Source: Guyparkeria halophila (lineage in GTDB: Bacteria > Pseudomonadota > Gammaproteobacteria > Halothiobacillales > Halothiobacillaceae). Taken from it: a stretch of DNA of 64,000 nucleotides. Location of the stretch: NCBI RefSeq assembly GCF_034479635.1, contig NZ_CP140153.1:1371501-1435500 (forward strand), given 5' to 3'. Shown here one piece after another: positions 49,947-60,109 of this stretch. The translations under genes and the position numbers were made by a program. The number at the start of each line of letters is the position of its first letter. Position 1 is the stretch's first letter. The notes beneath the pieces are model-generated. The model made no database searches, was not told where the DNA came from, and saw only the letters and a program-made list of their open reading frames with translations.

Positions 49947-52646
49947 TCAGCGCTTGTCCAACGGTGTGGGGCGATGGAGGAGAAAGCCCTGGATGTAATC
50001 GACCCCCATCTCGGTCACCTGTCGGTACTGGTCCTCGGTTTCCACCCACTCGGCCACGGTCTGTGCGCCCATGACGCGGGATACCTGGACGATGGCGGAG
50101 ACGATGACCGCCGCCACGGGGTCGTGTGACAGGTCTTCGACCAGTCGCCCGTCGATCTTGACGATGTCCGGGTTGAGGCGCCGCAGGTACTCAAACGAAA
50201 GAAAACCGCCGCCGAAGTCGTCCAGGGCAAACCGGCAACCGATGCGGCGCATCGCCCCGATCAATCGCTCGGCTTGATCCAGGTTGATGATTGCTGCCGT
50301 TTCGGTGATCTCGAAGACCACCCGGGCCGGGTCCACGCTCGAGTCGCCAAGCTCCTCGCGGATGAAGTCCAGCATCTCGGGCTCCTGCACCGAGTGCGCC
50401 GAGAGGTTGATGCTCAATGTGCCGCTATCCGTTGGCTGTCGAGCGAGCCAGCGGCAACTCTGGCGAATCACCCAGCGATCGATGTCACCCATGGCATGAT
50501 GTTTCTCGGCGATCTCGATGTATTCACTGGGAAATCGCAGCCGCCCGTTGGCATCGGTCACGCGCAGGAGCATCTCGTGAATCGTCGGGAGGCCCGCCTT
50601 CATCGGGGCAATACGCTGGGCAGCGAGATCCAGCCGGTCCTCGGCGATCGCCGCGCGCAAGGCGTTGAAGCGTTCGATCTGCTGCTCGCGCTCCAGCAAC
50701 TCGGTGTCCTCGCCCGAGAACTGCACCACCCGGTCGCCGCCCAGCCGTTGAGCGCTCTGGCATGCACGCTCGGCATCTTCCAACCGGCGCGAGGCCAGCA
50801 GGTCGTCGCTGTCGATCCGGGTCACGCCGACACTGGCCTTGAGCCGCAGGTGTTCGTGCTCGTCCGGCAGCCGGAAGGCGTGGATGATTTCGAGCACGTC
50901 ACGGGCGACCAGCACGCAGGTATCGCGGCTGGACAGCGGCATCCAGATGGCGAATTCGTCGACCCCCATGCGTGCAAGCACCGCATCCGACGGCAATTCC
51001 AGCGAGAAATGGCTCGCCAGCGAGGCGAGGATGCGGTCACCCAACTCGCGGCTGCCGATTTCATTGAGCAGCCGAAATTCGTCCAGATCCGTCCAGATCA
51101 GGCAACTGGCGTGGATTGGCTCGTTGCGGGGTGCCTTGCCGGGCATCGCCCGGGAGAGGAATTCCTCCATGGCTTCCCGATTAAGGACCCCGGTCAACCG
51201 GTCGTGCGTGGCGCGATAGGTCAGCAGGGCATTGGCCGAGCGCAGGTCAGTGACATCCAGTATCGACATGAGCAACTGGGTGTCGCCTTCCGCCTCCAGC
51301 CGACTGAGCTTGAGGTTGACGTCGAAACGTTGATTATCACGCTCGATCACGCCATCGACCGAACGCGTTTCACGCGTCTCCACCCGTTCGACCAGGTCGC
51401 CGAACGCGCACTGCGCCGATAACCCCTCGATCTGTAGATTGAAGGCCTCACAGAAGGGCCGCCCGATCAGTTCCCCGTCGAACTCGGGGCGGGCAAATCC
51501 CTCGACCGCCCGGTTGGTGAGCAGGATGTGTCCCGAGGCGTCGGTGAGCACCGCGCCGGTGTGCAGGCCGGAGAAGGCACGGCGGAGCCGGCGTTTTGCT
51601 GCGCCCAGTCGTTTAGCGGCGCGCCGCGCCTGCCAGGCGAACAAGGCCAGCACGGCGGCCAGGATCAGCACCAGGTAATGCCAGAAGTGCCGCAGCAGGG
51701 AGCCGGGCGAGATCGGGTCAGGCAGCCATTTGTCACGCAAACGATCGACGATCGAGTAATCCAGAGGCGTGCGCCATCCGGCGATACGCGCCTGCTCGGC
51801 GGCCGGTGCGTCGGCGGGCATCGCGATCAATTGACGGGCAACGCGGGTCGCGAGCCCGTCAGGGGCCTGGCCGGTAGCGGCAAACGGCCATTCAGGGACC
51901 AACGGTGTATTGCTGGGATACGGAAACCCCTGGCGCTCCGCCGTCCCGACCGGAACCAGTGGACTGTCGGGGTAGGCGTCCAGGTAGCGTTGAAAGAAGC
52001 TCGAGCGCACCACCCCGGCATGCGCCCGGCCATCGAGCACGGCATCCACGACGGCGGCCAATGGCAATCCGGTGAATATCGGCGTGATCTGGTATTCCAC
52101 ATCCAGCCCGGCATCCTCCAGCGCCTGCATACCGAGCAGCCAGCCACCCAGCGCATTCGGACTGGTCCCGGCCACCCGGGCACCCACCAGATCACCCAGT
52201 TCCTCAAAGCCAGCGCCCTGCCGGGTAAAGATCACCGCACCGAACTGTTCCAGTCGCTGACCATTGCCCTTGACCACCAGGGTCGCCAACGGCCAGATGG
52301 AGTCGAGCCGGGAGAGTTCGGAAAACTGCAGCGATTGCGTCAGGACGAAATCAAGCCGCCCTTCAACAAACGCATTGCGCAACTGGGAAAGGAACAGGGG
52401 ACGGATGACGAAGCGATAGCCCGGGTTGCGCTCGCTCAGGTAGTCCGCGGTGGACTGCCAACGGCTCACCGCATCATCCTTGCCGGCGTACGCGAGCACA
52501 CCGATATGGATCGGCGTTGGCGCGGCATTCGGGCCCGTCTGTGCCTGGGCCGGGCTGACCGCCGAGGCCAGCATAAGGGCGAGTAGCGCAGACGCGATCC
52601 ATCGAACAGCGATGACAGTGGCGAAAGCGGCTGTCTGTCGCGTCAT
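49947..52646 (-). CDS. PhnD-like/PAS/GGDEF/EAL membrane c-di-GMP protein, copy 1
   Basis: 899 residues from ATG 52646; an ATG at 52679 would add 11 residues before the signal peptide. Signal peptide, then a PhnD-type periplasmic binding domain (about 40-310), transmembrane helix near 325-345 (YLVLILAAVLALFAW), PAS-like region (360-480), GGDEF domain with degenerate signature MGVDEF, and EAL domain with EMLLR, NLS, EITET, DDFGGG, KIDG and AEWVE all present. The GGDEF is probably inactive as a cyclase and may bind GTP; the EAL keeps metal and catalytic residues and is likely an active c-di-GMP phosphodiesterase. Paralogue of the next gene; ligand unknown. Confidence 0.9.
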   Translation of the reverse strand: MTRQTAAFATVIAVRWIASALLALMLASAVSPAQAQTGPNAAPTPIHIGVLAYAGKDDAVSRWQSTADYLSERNPGYRFVIRPLFLSQLRNAFVEGRLDFVLTQSLQFSELSRLDSIWPLATLVVKGNGQRLEQFGAVIFTRQGAGFEELGDLVGARVAGTSPNALGGWLLGMQALEDAGLDVEYQITPIFTGLPLAAVVDAVLDGRAHAGVVRSSFFQRYLDAYPDSPLVPVGTAERQGFPYPSNTPLVPEWPFAATGQAPDGLATRVARQLIAMPADAPAAEQARIAGWRTPLDYSIVDRLRDKWLPDPISPGSLLRHFWHYLVLILAAVLALFAWQARRAAKRLGAAKRRLRRAFSGLHTGAVLTDASGHILLTNRAVEGFARPEFDGELIGRPFCEAFNLQIEGLSAQCAFGDLVERVETRETRSVDGVIERDNQRFDVNLKLSRLEAEGDTQLLMSILDVTDLRSANALLTYRATHDRLTGVLNREAMEEFLSRAMPGKAPRNEPIHASCLIWTDLDEFRLLNEIGSRELGDRILASLASHFSLELPSDAVLARMGVDEFAIWMPLSSRDTCVLVARDVLEIIHAFRLPDEHEHLRLKASVGVTRIDSDDLLASRRLEDAERACQSAQRLGGDRVVQFSGEDTELLEREQQIERFNALRAAIAEDRLDLAAQRIAPMKAGLPTIHEMLLRVTDANGRLRFPSEYIEIAEKHHAMGDIDRWVIRQSCRWLARQPTDSGTLSINLSAHSVQEPEMLDFIREELGDSSVDPARVVFEITETAAIINLDQAERLIGAMRRIGCRFALDDFGGGFLSFEYLRRLNPDIVKIDGRLVEDLSHDPVAAVIVSAIVQVSRVMGAQTVAEWVETEDQYRQVTEMGVDYIQGFLLHRPTPLDKR

Positions 52647-52812
52647 GTCCACTGCCCAATCCGTGCCGGATCGCGGCATGTCATCGTCACCATCAACGTC
52701 CCTTCGTTATCCAGCGTCAATGCAGAACCATCGCGCTCTTGGCGATCGGCAGCCAAAATGGCCCGGTTTGCGTGCCCTCGATATCCGCCCGTTGACCGCG
52801 TGGCCAACGGCG

Positions 52813-55686
52813 TCAGTCGGTCAGGGCGTGGCGTTCCAGGGCAAGTCGTTCCACCAGGGGTTCCGGCCTGTGCAGCAGGTAGCCCTGCGCAAAGTCCACC
52901 CCGATGCGCTCGAGTTGCGCCAGTGTCGCCGGGGTTTCCACCCACTCGCCCACCGTACGAGCTCCCATGACACGCGCCACGTCGTGGATGGATTCGACGA
53001 TCACGGCTGCAACGCGGTCATGTTCCAGGTCGCGGACCAGTTTGCCGTCGATCTTGACGATGTCGGGTTTCAGTCGGCGCAGGAATTCGAACGAGATCAG
53101 GCCACCGCCGAAGTCATCCAGTGCCACCAGGCAACCGAGCTCGCGTAGCGAGGCTATCAGTTCGGCCGCCTGATCGAAATTCGCGATGGCCGCCGTCTCG
53201 GTGATCTCGAAGCACAACCAGGTCGGATCGACGCCGTGACGATGCAACTCGTCCCGGACAAACCCGACCAGTTCACCGTCTTTCATCGACTGACCCGACA
53301 GGTTGATGGTCAATCGCGCCGGTGGCGCGGCGCCGGCCACCAGATGATCGCTCAGCCCCTGCAGCGTGCGGCGCACCACCCAGCGGTCGATTTGCGGCAT
53401 GTAGTTGAATCGTTCCGCGAGCTCGATCAATGGGGCTGGCGACCCCAGCTGTCCATCCTCTCCCGCCAGGCGCAGCAACACTTCCAGGCGCACGCCGTCG
53501 GTTTCGGCGGCGCCAATGGCGTGGATTTCCTGCGCATGCAGCACGAAACGGTCCTGCTCGACCGCCTCCTTGAGACGATTGAGTTCGGCGAAATCGGTCT
53601 GGCGCAAGGTCCGCTCGGCACCACTTTCCTCGAACATGACCAGACGGTTGCCGCCGAGTTTCTGCGCGGTCACGCAGGCGGATTCCGCCTCCTCGACGAC
53701 GGTGGCCGCGTTGAAGCCCCCACCGGACGCCAACGCGCGGACACCGACGCTGGCCGAGGTGCGCAGCGCCTGGTCGTCACCTTCAAGGCGGAATTCGCGG
53801 ATCGCCTGGAGTATTCGTTCCGGCCAGCCATCGCCGGCCGAGGATGACAGGTAGATACCGAATTCGTCCCCGCCGAGGCGTCCGATCGGCGTATTGGGCG
53901 GCAACATCACCCGCAGGTAGCCCGCCAGACGGCGGACCAGTTCGTCGCCCATCCGGTGTGAGCCCCCCTCGTTGACCAGGCGGAAATGGTCCAGATCCAC
54001 CCAGAGCAGCATGCCGCCCTCCTCGCCTTGCTTCGAGTCAGCGGACGCCATGCGCGACTCGACTTGCTCGAGGAAGTGCCGCCGCGTCAGCAGGCCGGTC
54101 AACTCGTCGTGCGTGGCTCGATAGGCCAGCTGACGACTGGTCTCGTCGAGCTCCGTGATGTCCATCATCGAGATGACCAGCCGCTGCACCTCGCCGTGAT
54201 CGCCGACGTCGTCCATCCGGGCGGCCGTCAGATTGAGTACCCGGCGGGGATAGCCATGCGCGAGGATCACCGAGTATTCCACCCAGCGGCGAGTGGCGAG
54301 CTGCTCGATCATGCCGGCGAGCGAAAAGTCGTGCGTGTCGTGACGAAACATCAACGCGAACACGTCGGTCAATCGCTGCCCCATGGCATCGCCCGGCTGT
54401 CTATCGTCGGGCAGCAGTCGCTCGGCCGAGGGGTTGAGAAACTGGATGCGTCCCTCCCCGTCAAGCGTCACGACCGCGTCGTGCATCGCGGTTAGGGCGG
54501 CCCGGTGCTCGCGTTCTCGACGGGCCAGGAGACGGCGGGCATGCCACTGCTGCCAGAGCAGCAGGGACAACAGCGCACTCAGGCCAACGGGTATTACCCA
54601 CCAGTACGCGCGCAACCAGTCGACCACAGTCATCGGTGGAGTGAGCCAACGGTCGGCCAGCACCTCCAGATCGCCGTAATCAACCGGTTCCGACCAACCG
54701 GCCAGATTGGCCGCACGCATCGCAGGGGAATCGACAGGCATCGACAGCAGCGTCGAACGGACCTGTTCGCGCAACGTCGGGTCGGCCCGCGTCGTCGACG
54801 CCAGTGGCCATTGCGGCACCAGTCGGGTGGAAAGCGCGTGCGGATAACCCGGTTCACTGACACGATTGAGCACGCTGAAGGCATCCGCGGCGTAGCGTCC
54901 GGCCTCGATCTCCCGCGTGAGCACATCCGCCCGGACGATACCGGCATCCGCTCGGCCAGCGGCCACCGCGCCGAGCACGTTGGCCATCGGCAAACCGACG
55001 TACAGCGGCAGGATGTCGTCATCCATCGACAGCCCGGCCCGCTCGATCTCCTCGGCCCCGAGGATCCATGCCCCCAGCGCATTGGGTGCCACGCCCGCGA
55101 CGATCGCCCCTTCAAGGTCGGCCAGGTCGCCGATCTCCTCGCGCTCGGCCAGCCGCACGATCACTGACCCGAAGCGGTTGCTCGGGCTGCCCGCTCCGTC
55201 AACCACCCGGGTAGCGAGGGCCTCGAGATCGTAATCGGCCCGCAACTGGACGAATTGGAGTGGCTGGAGGTGCACGAAGTGCAATTCGTCCTGCCGGACG
55301 GCACGCGCCACCTCCTGCAGGTACAGCGGCCGGATCTCGAAACGGGCCCCTTCAATGCGGTCACTGAGATAATCGGCGGTCGGGTTCCAGCGCGCCTTCG
55401 CTTCTTCCTTGCTGGTGATCGTGAGTACGCCGATGGTGATCAGTCGATCCTCGCTGGCCCAGGCCTGGGCCTGGACCGGGGATTGCCACGCGGCCAGCAG
55501 GATGAGGCCGAGCAGCAGGCCTTGCACCAGAGCGATTCCGGCCCGGCTGGAGGGGATACCGACAGCAAAAAGGCGGGCCATGGCCATTGCCACGACCCGC
55601 CTGAGGAAAGCTCCTTCCCTAGTCGGTCTGCGCGCCTTCATGACGCCGGTTACTCCGCGGTTTGCCACTCGCTGCATGCCAGACAT
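52813..55686 (-). CDS. PhnD-like/PAS/GGDEF/EAL membrane c-di-GMP protein, copy 2
   Basis: 957 residues; ATGs at 55677 and 55641 are alternative starts, the former with AAGGGA at good spacing. Signal or membrane anchor near 50-73, PhnD-like domain (about 80-345), transmembrane helix near 360-385, PAS-like region with VVTLDGEGRIQFLNPSAE, intact GGDEF (RLGGDEFGIYL) and EAL with EVLLR, NLS, EITET, DDFGGG, KIDG and EWVE. May be bifunctional. Both copies share order, length and many stretches (ALDDFGGG, PDIVKIDG, FLLHRP or YLLHRP), so they arose by tandem duplication. Lies 87 bases downstream of argG. Confidence 0.92.
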   Translation of the reverse strand: MSGMQRVANRGVTGVMKARRPTREGAFLRRVVAMAMARLFAVGIPSSRAGIALVQGLLLGLILLAAWQSPVQAQAWASEDRLITIGVLTITSKEEAKARWNPTADYLSDRIEGARFEIRPLYLQEVARAVRQDELHFVHLQPLQFVQLRADYDLEALATRVVDGAGSPSNRFGSVIVRLAEREEIGDLADLEGAIVAGVAPNALGAWILGAEEIERAGLSMDDDILPLYVGLPMANVLGAVAAGRADAGIVRADVLTREIEAGRYAADAFSVLNRVSEPGYPHALSTRLVPQWPLASTTRADPTLREQVRSTLLSMPVDSPAMRAANLAGWSEPVDYGDLEVLADRWLTPPMTVVDWLRAYWWVIPVGLSALLSLLLWQQWHARRLLARREREHRAALTAMHDAVVTLDGEGRIQFLNPSAERLLPDDRQPGDAMGQRLTDVFALMFRHDTHDFSLAGMIEQLATRRWVEYSVILAHGYPRRVLNLTAARMDDVGDHGEVQRLVISMMDITELDETSRQLAYRATHDELTGLLTRRHFLEQVESRMASADSKQGEEGGMLLWVDLDHFRLVNEGGSHRMGDELVRRLAGYLRVMLPPNTPIGRLGGDEFGIYLSSSAGDGWPERILQAIREFRLEGDDQALRTSASVGVRALASGGGFNAATVVEEAESACVTAQKLGGNRLVMFEESGAERTLRQTDFAELNRLKEAVEQDRFVLHAQEIHAIGAAETDGVRLEVLLRLAGEDGQLGSPAPLIELAERFNYMPQIDRWVVRRTLQGLSDHLVAGAAPPARLTINLSGQSMKDGELVGFVRDELHRHGVDPTWLCFEITETAAIANFDQAAELIASLRELGCLVALDDFGGGLISFEFLRRLKPDIVKIDGKLVRDLEHDRVAAVIVESIHDVARVMGARTVGEWVETPATLAQLERIGVDFAQGYLLHRPEPLVERLALERHALTD

Positions 55687-55773
55687 CCCTTGCCTGTGAA
55701 GCCGACCCTTTCGGGGGTCGGGTCGTCCCTGTCGCGCAGGGGCTCACTTTCGCGCCCCGCCATTGGCGAGCGT
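55687..55773 (-). promoter_or_regulatory. Structured leader between argG and the GGDEF/EAL gene
   Basis: Two hairpins are seen on the minus strand: CCCTG-CGCGA-CAGGG and CCGACCC-CCGAA-AGGGTCGG (about 55701-55741). Neither is followed by a T run, so they are not clear terminators; they could form a structured 5' leader. No known c-di-GMP riboswitch consensus is recognisable. Confidence 0.4.
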
Positions 55774-57009
55774 TCAGCCGCGCCGGCCGGCCTTCGCGCT
55801 GATACGCAGGCGCAGGGCGTTGAGCTTGATGAAGCCCTCGGCATCGCGCTGATCGTAGGCACCGGCGTCATCCTCGAACGTCGCGATCGCCGGATCGAAC
55901 AGGCTGTTGTCGGACTGGCGACCGGCCACGATCACGTTGCCCTTGTACAGGCGCAGGCGCACATCACCGTTGACGTTTGCCTGGGTCGCGTCGATGGCCT
56001 TCTGCAACATCTCGCGCTCGGGGGCGAACCAGTACCCGTTGTACACCAACTCGGCGTACTTGGGCATCAGTTCGTCCTTCATGTGGGCCTCGCCACGGTC
56101 GAGCGTCAGCGACTCGAGTGCGCGGCGCGCCTTGAGCATAATGGTGCCGCCCGGGGTCTCGTAGCAGCCCCGCGACTTCATGCCGACGTAGCGGTTCTCG
56201 ACCATGTCGAGTCGACCGATGCCATTCGCGCCGCCCAGCTGGTTGAGCTTGAGCAGCAACTCGGCCGGCGAGAGCTTCTCGCCGTCGATGGAGACCGGGT
56301 CGCCCTTCTCGAAACCGATGACGATTTCGGTGGCCTCGTCGGGGGCACGCTCGGGGCTGACCGACCAGCGCCACATCTCCTCTTCCGGCTCCCACCACGG
56401 ATCCTCGAGGTTACCGCCCTCGTAGGAGATGTGCAGCAGGTTGGCATCCATGGAGTATGGCGATTTCTTGCCGGCGGCCGCGAAGTCGACCGGGATGTCG
56501 CGGCTTTCCGCGTAGTTCATCAGCTTCTCGCGGGAGTTGAGGTCCCACTCGCGCCACGGGGCGATTACCTTGATCTCCGGGTTGAGCGCGTAGGCATTGA
56601 GCTCGAAGCGCACCTGGTCATTACCCTTGCCGGTGGCGCCATGGGCGACGGCGTCCGCACCGGTCTCGCGGGCGATATCAACCAGACGCTTGGCGATCAG
56701 CGGGCGGGCGATGGAGGTGCCCAGCAGGTACTCGCCCTCGTAGATGGCGTTGGCACGGAACATCGGGAAGACGTAATCGCGAACGAAGGTCTCGCGCAGG
56801 TCGTCGATGTAGATTTCCTTGACGCCCATCTTCTCGGCCTTTTCACGCGCCGGGTCGAGCTCCTCGCCCTGCCCCAGGTCCGCGGTGAAGGTCACTACCT
56901 CGCAGTCGTAGGTCTCTTCCAGCCACTTGAGGATCACCGAGGTGTCCAGGCCGCCGGAATAGGCCAGTACCACCTTGCCGAGCTTCTTGGGGGCCGCGGG
57001 ATTGCTCAT
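55774..57009 (-). CDS. argG: ArgG, argininosuccinate synthase
   Basis: 411 residues from ATG 57009 (AGGAG seven bases upstream). ATP pyrophosphatase loop [13 protein letters not shown] near residue 15, [13 protein letters not shown] and the segment [12 protein letters not shown] fit the type I enzyme. Joins citrulline and aspartate in arginine synthesis. Divergent from aceE across about 330 bases, which show no other gene. Confidence 0.97.
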   Translation of the reverse strand: MSNPAAPKKLGKVVLAYSGGLDTSVILKWLEETYDCEVVTFTADLGQGEELDPAREKAEKMGVKEIYIDDLRETFVRDYVFPMFRANAIYEGEYLLGTSIARPLIAKRLVDIARETGADAVAHGATGKGNDQVRFELNAYALNPEIKVIAPWREWDLNSREKLMNYAESRDIPVDFAAAGKKSPYSMDANLLHISYEGGNLEDPWWEPEEEMWRWSVSPERAPDEATEIVIGFEKGDPVSIDGEKLSPAELLLKLNQLGGANGIGRLDMVENRYVGMKSRGCYETPGGTIMLKARRALESLTLDRGEAHMKDELMPKYAELVYNGYWFAPEREMLQKAIDATQANVNGDVRLRLYKGNVIVAGRQSDNSLFDPAIATFEDDAGAYDQRDAEGFIKLNALRLRISAKAGRRG

Positions 57010-57337
57010 CAGAACTCCTGAATTCGATTTGTGTTTGCGATGTGTTTGGCACGTAATCGGGCCATTATATAGACACCGCTGCGCCATGACAGGGCATAGG
57101 GTTTTTCAATCCCCCGATTACGCCACGCCGAGCGGCGTCAATACGGCACTTCCCATTCGCTTTCCGGCCGACATCACGCGCGTCAAACGGCTTCGGCATG
57201 CGCTCGAACATAGGAAAACTTGCCGGAATCGCGCATAATGAGGCGCAAATTTTGGTCCGGTGCGACCATCGAAACCCTGCCGTGATGCGCTTTGGCGCGG
57301 TTTCGGACGCACCCAACGACAGCTTTGAGGAGTGCTT

Positions 57338-59995
57338 GTGACCGATTACATCGATCAGGATCCGCAGGAAACCCGGGAATGGCTTGACGCACTCGAGGCA
57401 GTGGTCAGCTTTGAAGGGACGGAAAAGGCCCGCCATCTGATTGGCAGCATGATCGAGCTGGCGCGCCAGCACGGCATCGACACCCCCTATTCCGCAACGA
57501 CCCCCTACATCAACACGATTCCGCCCGAGAACGAGCCGCAATATCCCGGCGACCGTCAGCTCGAGCAGCGCCTGCGTGCCCTGATCCGCTGGAATGCCAT
57601 GGCGATCGTGGTGCGGGCCAACAAGGAAAATTCGGTCGGCGGCCACATCGCCTCCTACCAGTCCAGCGCGACCATGTACGAGGTCGGCCTGAACCACTTC
57701 TTCAAGGGCCACGACCATCCGGAAGGCGCCGACATGGTGTTTTTCCAGGGCCACGTCGCACCCGGGATGTATGCCCGGGCGTTCCTCGAGGGGCGCATCA
57801 CCGAGGAGCAACTGCTCAACTTCCGCCAGGAAGCCCACAAGGACGGACTGAGCTCCTATCCCCACCCCTGGCTGATGCCGAACTTCTGGCAGTTCCCGAC
57901 CGTCTCCATGGGTCTGGGTCCGTTGATGGCGATCTACCAGGCGCGTTTCATGAAGTACATGGACGCGCGCGGTTTCGGCAAGGTCAACAGCCGCAAGGTC
58001 TACGCCTTCCTCGGTGACGGCGAGATGGACGAGCCCGAATCCCTGGGCGCGATCGGCCTGGCGGTGCGCGAGAAGCTCGACAACCTGGTGTTTGTCGTCA
58101 ATGCCAACCTCCAGCGCCTCGACGGCCCCGTGCGCGGCAACGGCAAGATCATCCAGGAGCTCGAAGGGAGCTTCCGCGGTGCCGGCTGGAACGTGATCAA
58201 GGTGATCTGGGGGCCGGGCTGGGACGAGCTGCTCGCTCGAGACAAGTCCGGCAAGCTGATCGAACGGATGATGGAAGTCCCCGACGGCGAATACCAGGCC
58301 TACAAGGCGAAGGACGGCGCGTTCGTACGCGAGCACTTCTTCGGCAAGTACCCGGAGACCGCCGAGTTGGTCAAGAACATGACCGACGATGAAATCTTCT
58401 CGCTGACGCGTGGTGGCCACAGCCCGCGCAAGATGTACGCGGCCTACAAGGCGGCCAAGGATTGCAAGGGCAAGCCGACCGTCATCATCGCCAAGACCAT
58501 CAAGGGCTACGGCATGGGCCCGTTCGGCGAAGGCGCGATGACCGCCCACCAGCAGAAGAAGCTCGACAACGACGGCTTGAAGTACTTCCGCGACCGCTTC
58601 GGTCTGCCGATCTCCGACGAGCAGCTGGAGAAGAACGTCCCGTTCTACAAGCCGGACGACAGCCACGAGCTGATCAAGTACATGAACGAGCGGCGCAAGG
58701 ACCTGGGCGGTTACCTCCCCTCCCGCGTCGATCGCGCCGAGTCCATCCCGGCGCCGGACCTCAAGGCGTTCGACATGATCCTCAAGGGCACCGGCGATCG
58801 CGAGATGTCCTCGACCATGCTCTTCGGTCGCATCCTGGCGATGATCCTGCGCGACAAGAAGCTCGGCAAGCGCGTCGTGCCGATTATCCCGGACGAGGCC
58901 CGCACCTTCGGCCTCGAGGGGCTGTTCCGCCAGGTCGGTATCTACGACCCGGCCGGTCAGCTCTACGAACCGGTCGATGCCGACCAGGTCGCCTGGTACA
59001 AGCAGGCGGCCAACGGCCAGGTGCTGCAGGAAGGCATCAACGAGGCCGGCTCGATGTCCTCGTGGCTGGCCGCCGCGACCGCCTACGCCAATTACGGCGA
59101 GGCGATGGTGCCGTTCTACATCTACTACTCGATGTTCGGTTACCAGCGCGTGGGCGATCTGGCCTGGCTGGCCGGCGACATCCGGGCGCGTGGCTTTTTG
59201 ATCGGCGCGACCGCCGGCCGGACTACGCTGGAAGGTGAAGGCCTACAGCACAACGACGGCCACAACATCATGATGTTCTCGGCCGTGCCGAGCGCTCGCG
59301 TCTACGACCCGACCTACGGCTACGAGATGGCCATCATCATTCGTGATGGCCTCAAGGCGATGGTCGAGGAAAAGCAGGATTGCTACTACTACATCACGGC
59401 GATGAACGAGAACTACTCGCACCCGGCCATGCCCGAGGGTATCGAGGAAGGGGTTCTCAAGGGCGCCTACCGCCTGCGCGAGAGCAAGAAGAAGCTCAAG
59501 AGCCGCGTCCAGCTGATGGGTTCCGGGACCATCCTGCGCGAGGCCGAGGCCGCTGCCGTGATGCTCGAGGACGAGTGGAAGGTGGCCGCGGACGTCTGGT
59601 CGGCCACCAGCTTCACCGAGCTGGCTCGCGAAGGCCAGGCCTGCGAGCGGCACAACCGGCTGCACCCGGATGCCGAGCCGAAGACGCCGTACATCACCGC
59701 GGCACTCGAGGAGCGCAATGCCCCGGTCATCGCGGCGACCGACTACATCCAGGCCTACCCGGATCAGATCCGTCGCTTCGTGCCCGGCTCGTACACCACG
59801 CTGGGCACGGATGGCTATGGCCGGTCCGACACCCGTGCCGCCCTGCGGCGCTTCTTCGAGGTCGACGCCGCCCACATCGTGGTTGCCGCGCTCAAGGCCC
59901 TGGCCAACGAGGGCAGCATCCCGGCCGCCAAGGTCACCGAGGCGATCAAGAAGTACGGCATCGATCCGGACTGCGGCCCGCCGATCGAACGCTAA
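57338..59995 (+). CDS. aceE: AceE, pyruvate dehydrogenase E1 (homodimeric)
   Basis: 885 residues from GTG 57338 (GAGGAG at 57327-57332, five bases away). Thiamine-diphosphate motif begins GDGEMDEPES at 226 and ends at NANLQRLDGPVRGN, the form found in homodimeric E1. Length agrees with E. coli AceE (887). Decarboxylates pyruvate and acetylates the lipoyl arm of E2. First of three genes of the complex; no PdhR gene is visible upstream. Confidence 0.97.
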   Translation: MTDYIDQDPQETREWLDALEAVVSFEGTEKARHLIGSMIELARQHGIDTPYSATTPYINTIPPENEPQYPGDRQLEQRLRALIRWNAMAIVVRANKENSVGGHIASYQSSATMYEVGLNHFFKGHDHPEGADMVFFQGHVAPGMYARAFLEGRITEEQLLNFRQEAHKDGLSSYPHPWLMPNFWQFPTVSMGLGPLMAIYQARFMKYMDARGFGKVNSRKVYAFLGDGEMDEPESLGAIGLAVREKLDNLVFVVNANLQRLDGPVRGNGKIIQELEGSFRGAGWNVIKVIWGPGWDELLARDKSGKLIERMMEVPDGEYQAYKAKDGAFVREHFFGKYPETAELVKNMTDDEIFSLTRGGHSPRKMYAAYKAAKDCKGKPTVIIAKTIKGYGMGPFGEGAMTAHQQKKLDNDGLKYFRDRFGLPISDEQLEKNVPFYKPDDSHELIKYMNERRKDLGGYLPSRVDRAESIPAPDLKAFDMILKGTGDREMSSTMLFGRILAMILRDKKLGKRVVPIIPDEARTFGLEGLFRQVGIYDPAGQLYEPVDADQVAWYKQAANGQVLQEGINEAGSMSSWLAAATAYANYGEAMVPFYIYYSMFGYQRVGDLAWLAGDIRARGFLIGATAGRTTLEGEGLQHNDGHNIMMFSAVPSARVYDPTYGYEMAIIIRDGLKAMVEEKQDCYYYITAMNENYSHPAMPEGIEEGVLKGAYRLRESKKKLKSRVQLMGSGTILREAEAAAVMLEDEWKVAADVWSATSFTELAREGQACERHNRLHPDAEPKTPYITAALEERNAPVIAATDYIQAYPDQIRRFVPGSYTTLGTDGYGRSDTRAALRRFFEVDAAHIVVAALKALANEGSIPAAKVTEAIKKYGIDPDCGPPIER

Positions 59996-60109
59996 GACCT
60001 ATCGACCCTGCCCCGCTCATGTCGGCATGAGACGAGGCAACGGCCCCATTCGATCCGACGCCCGCGGCACTCTGCGGGCGCGCATGCAACCTTTCATGGA
60101 GACAGGCTG

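Noticed and set aside
55687-55773. c-di-GMP riboswitch ahead of the GGDEF/EAL gene
   Set aside because: The conserved GEMM core sequences are not present; only simple hairpins are seen.
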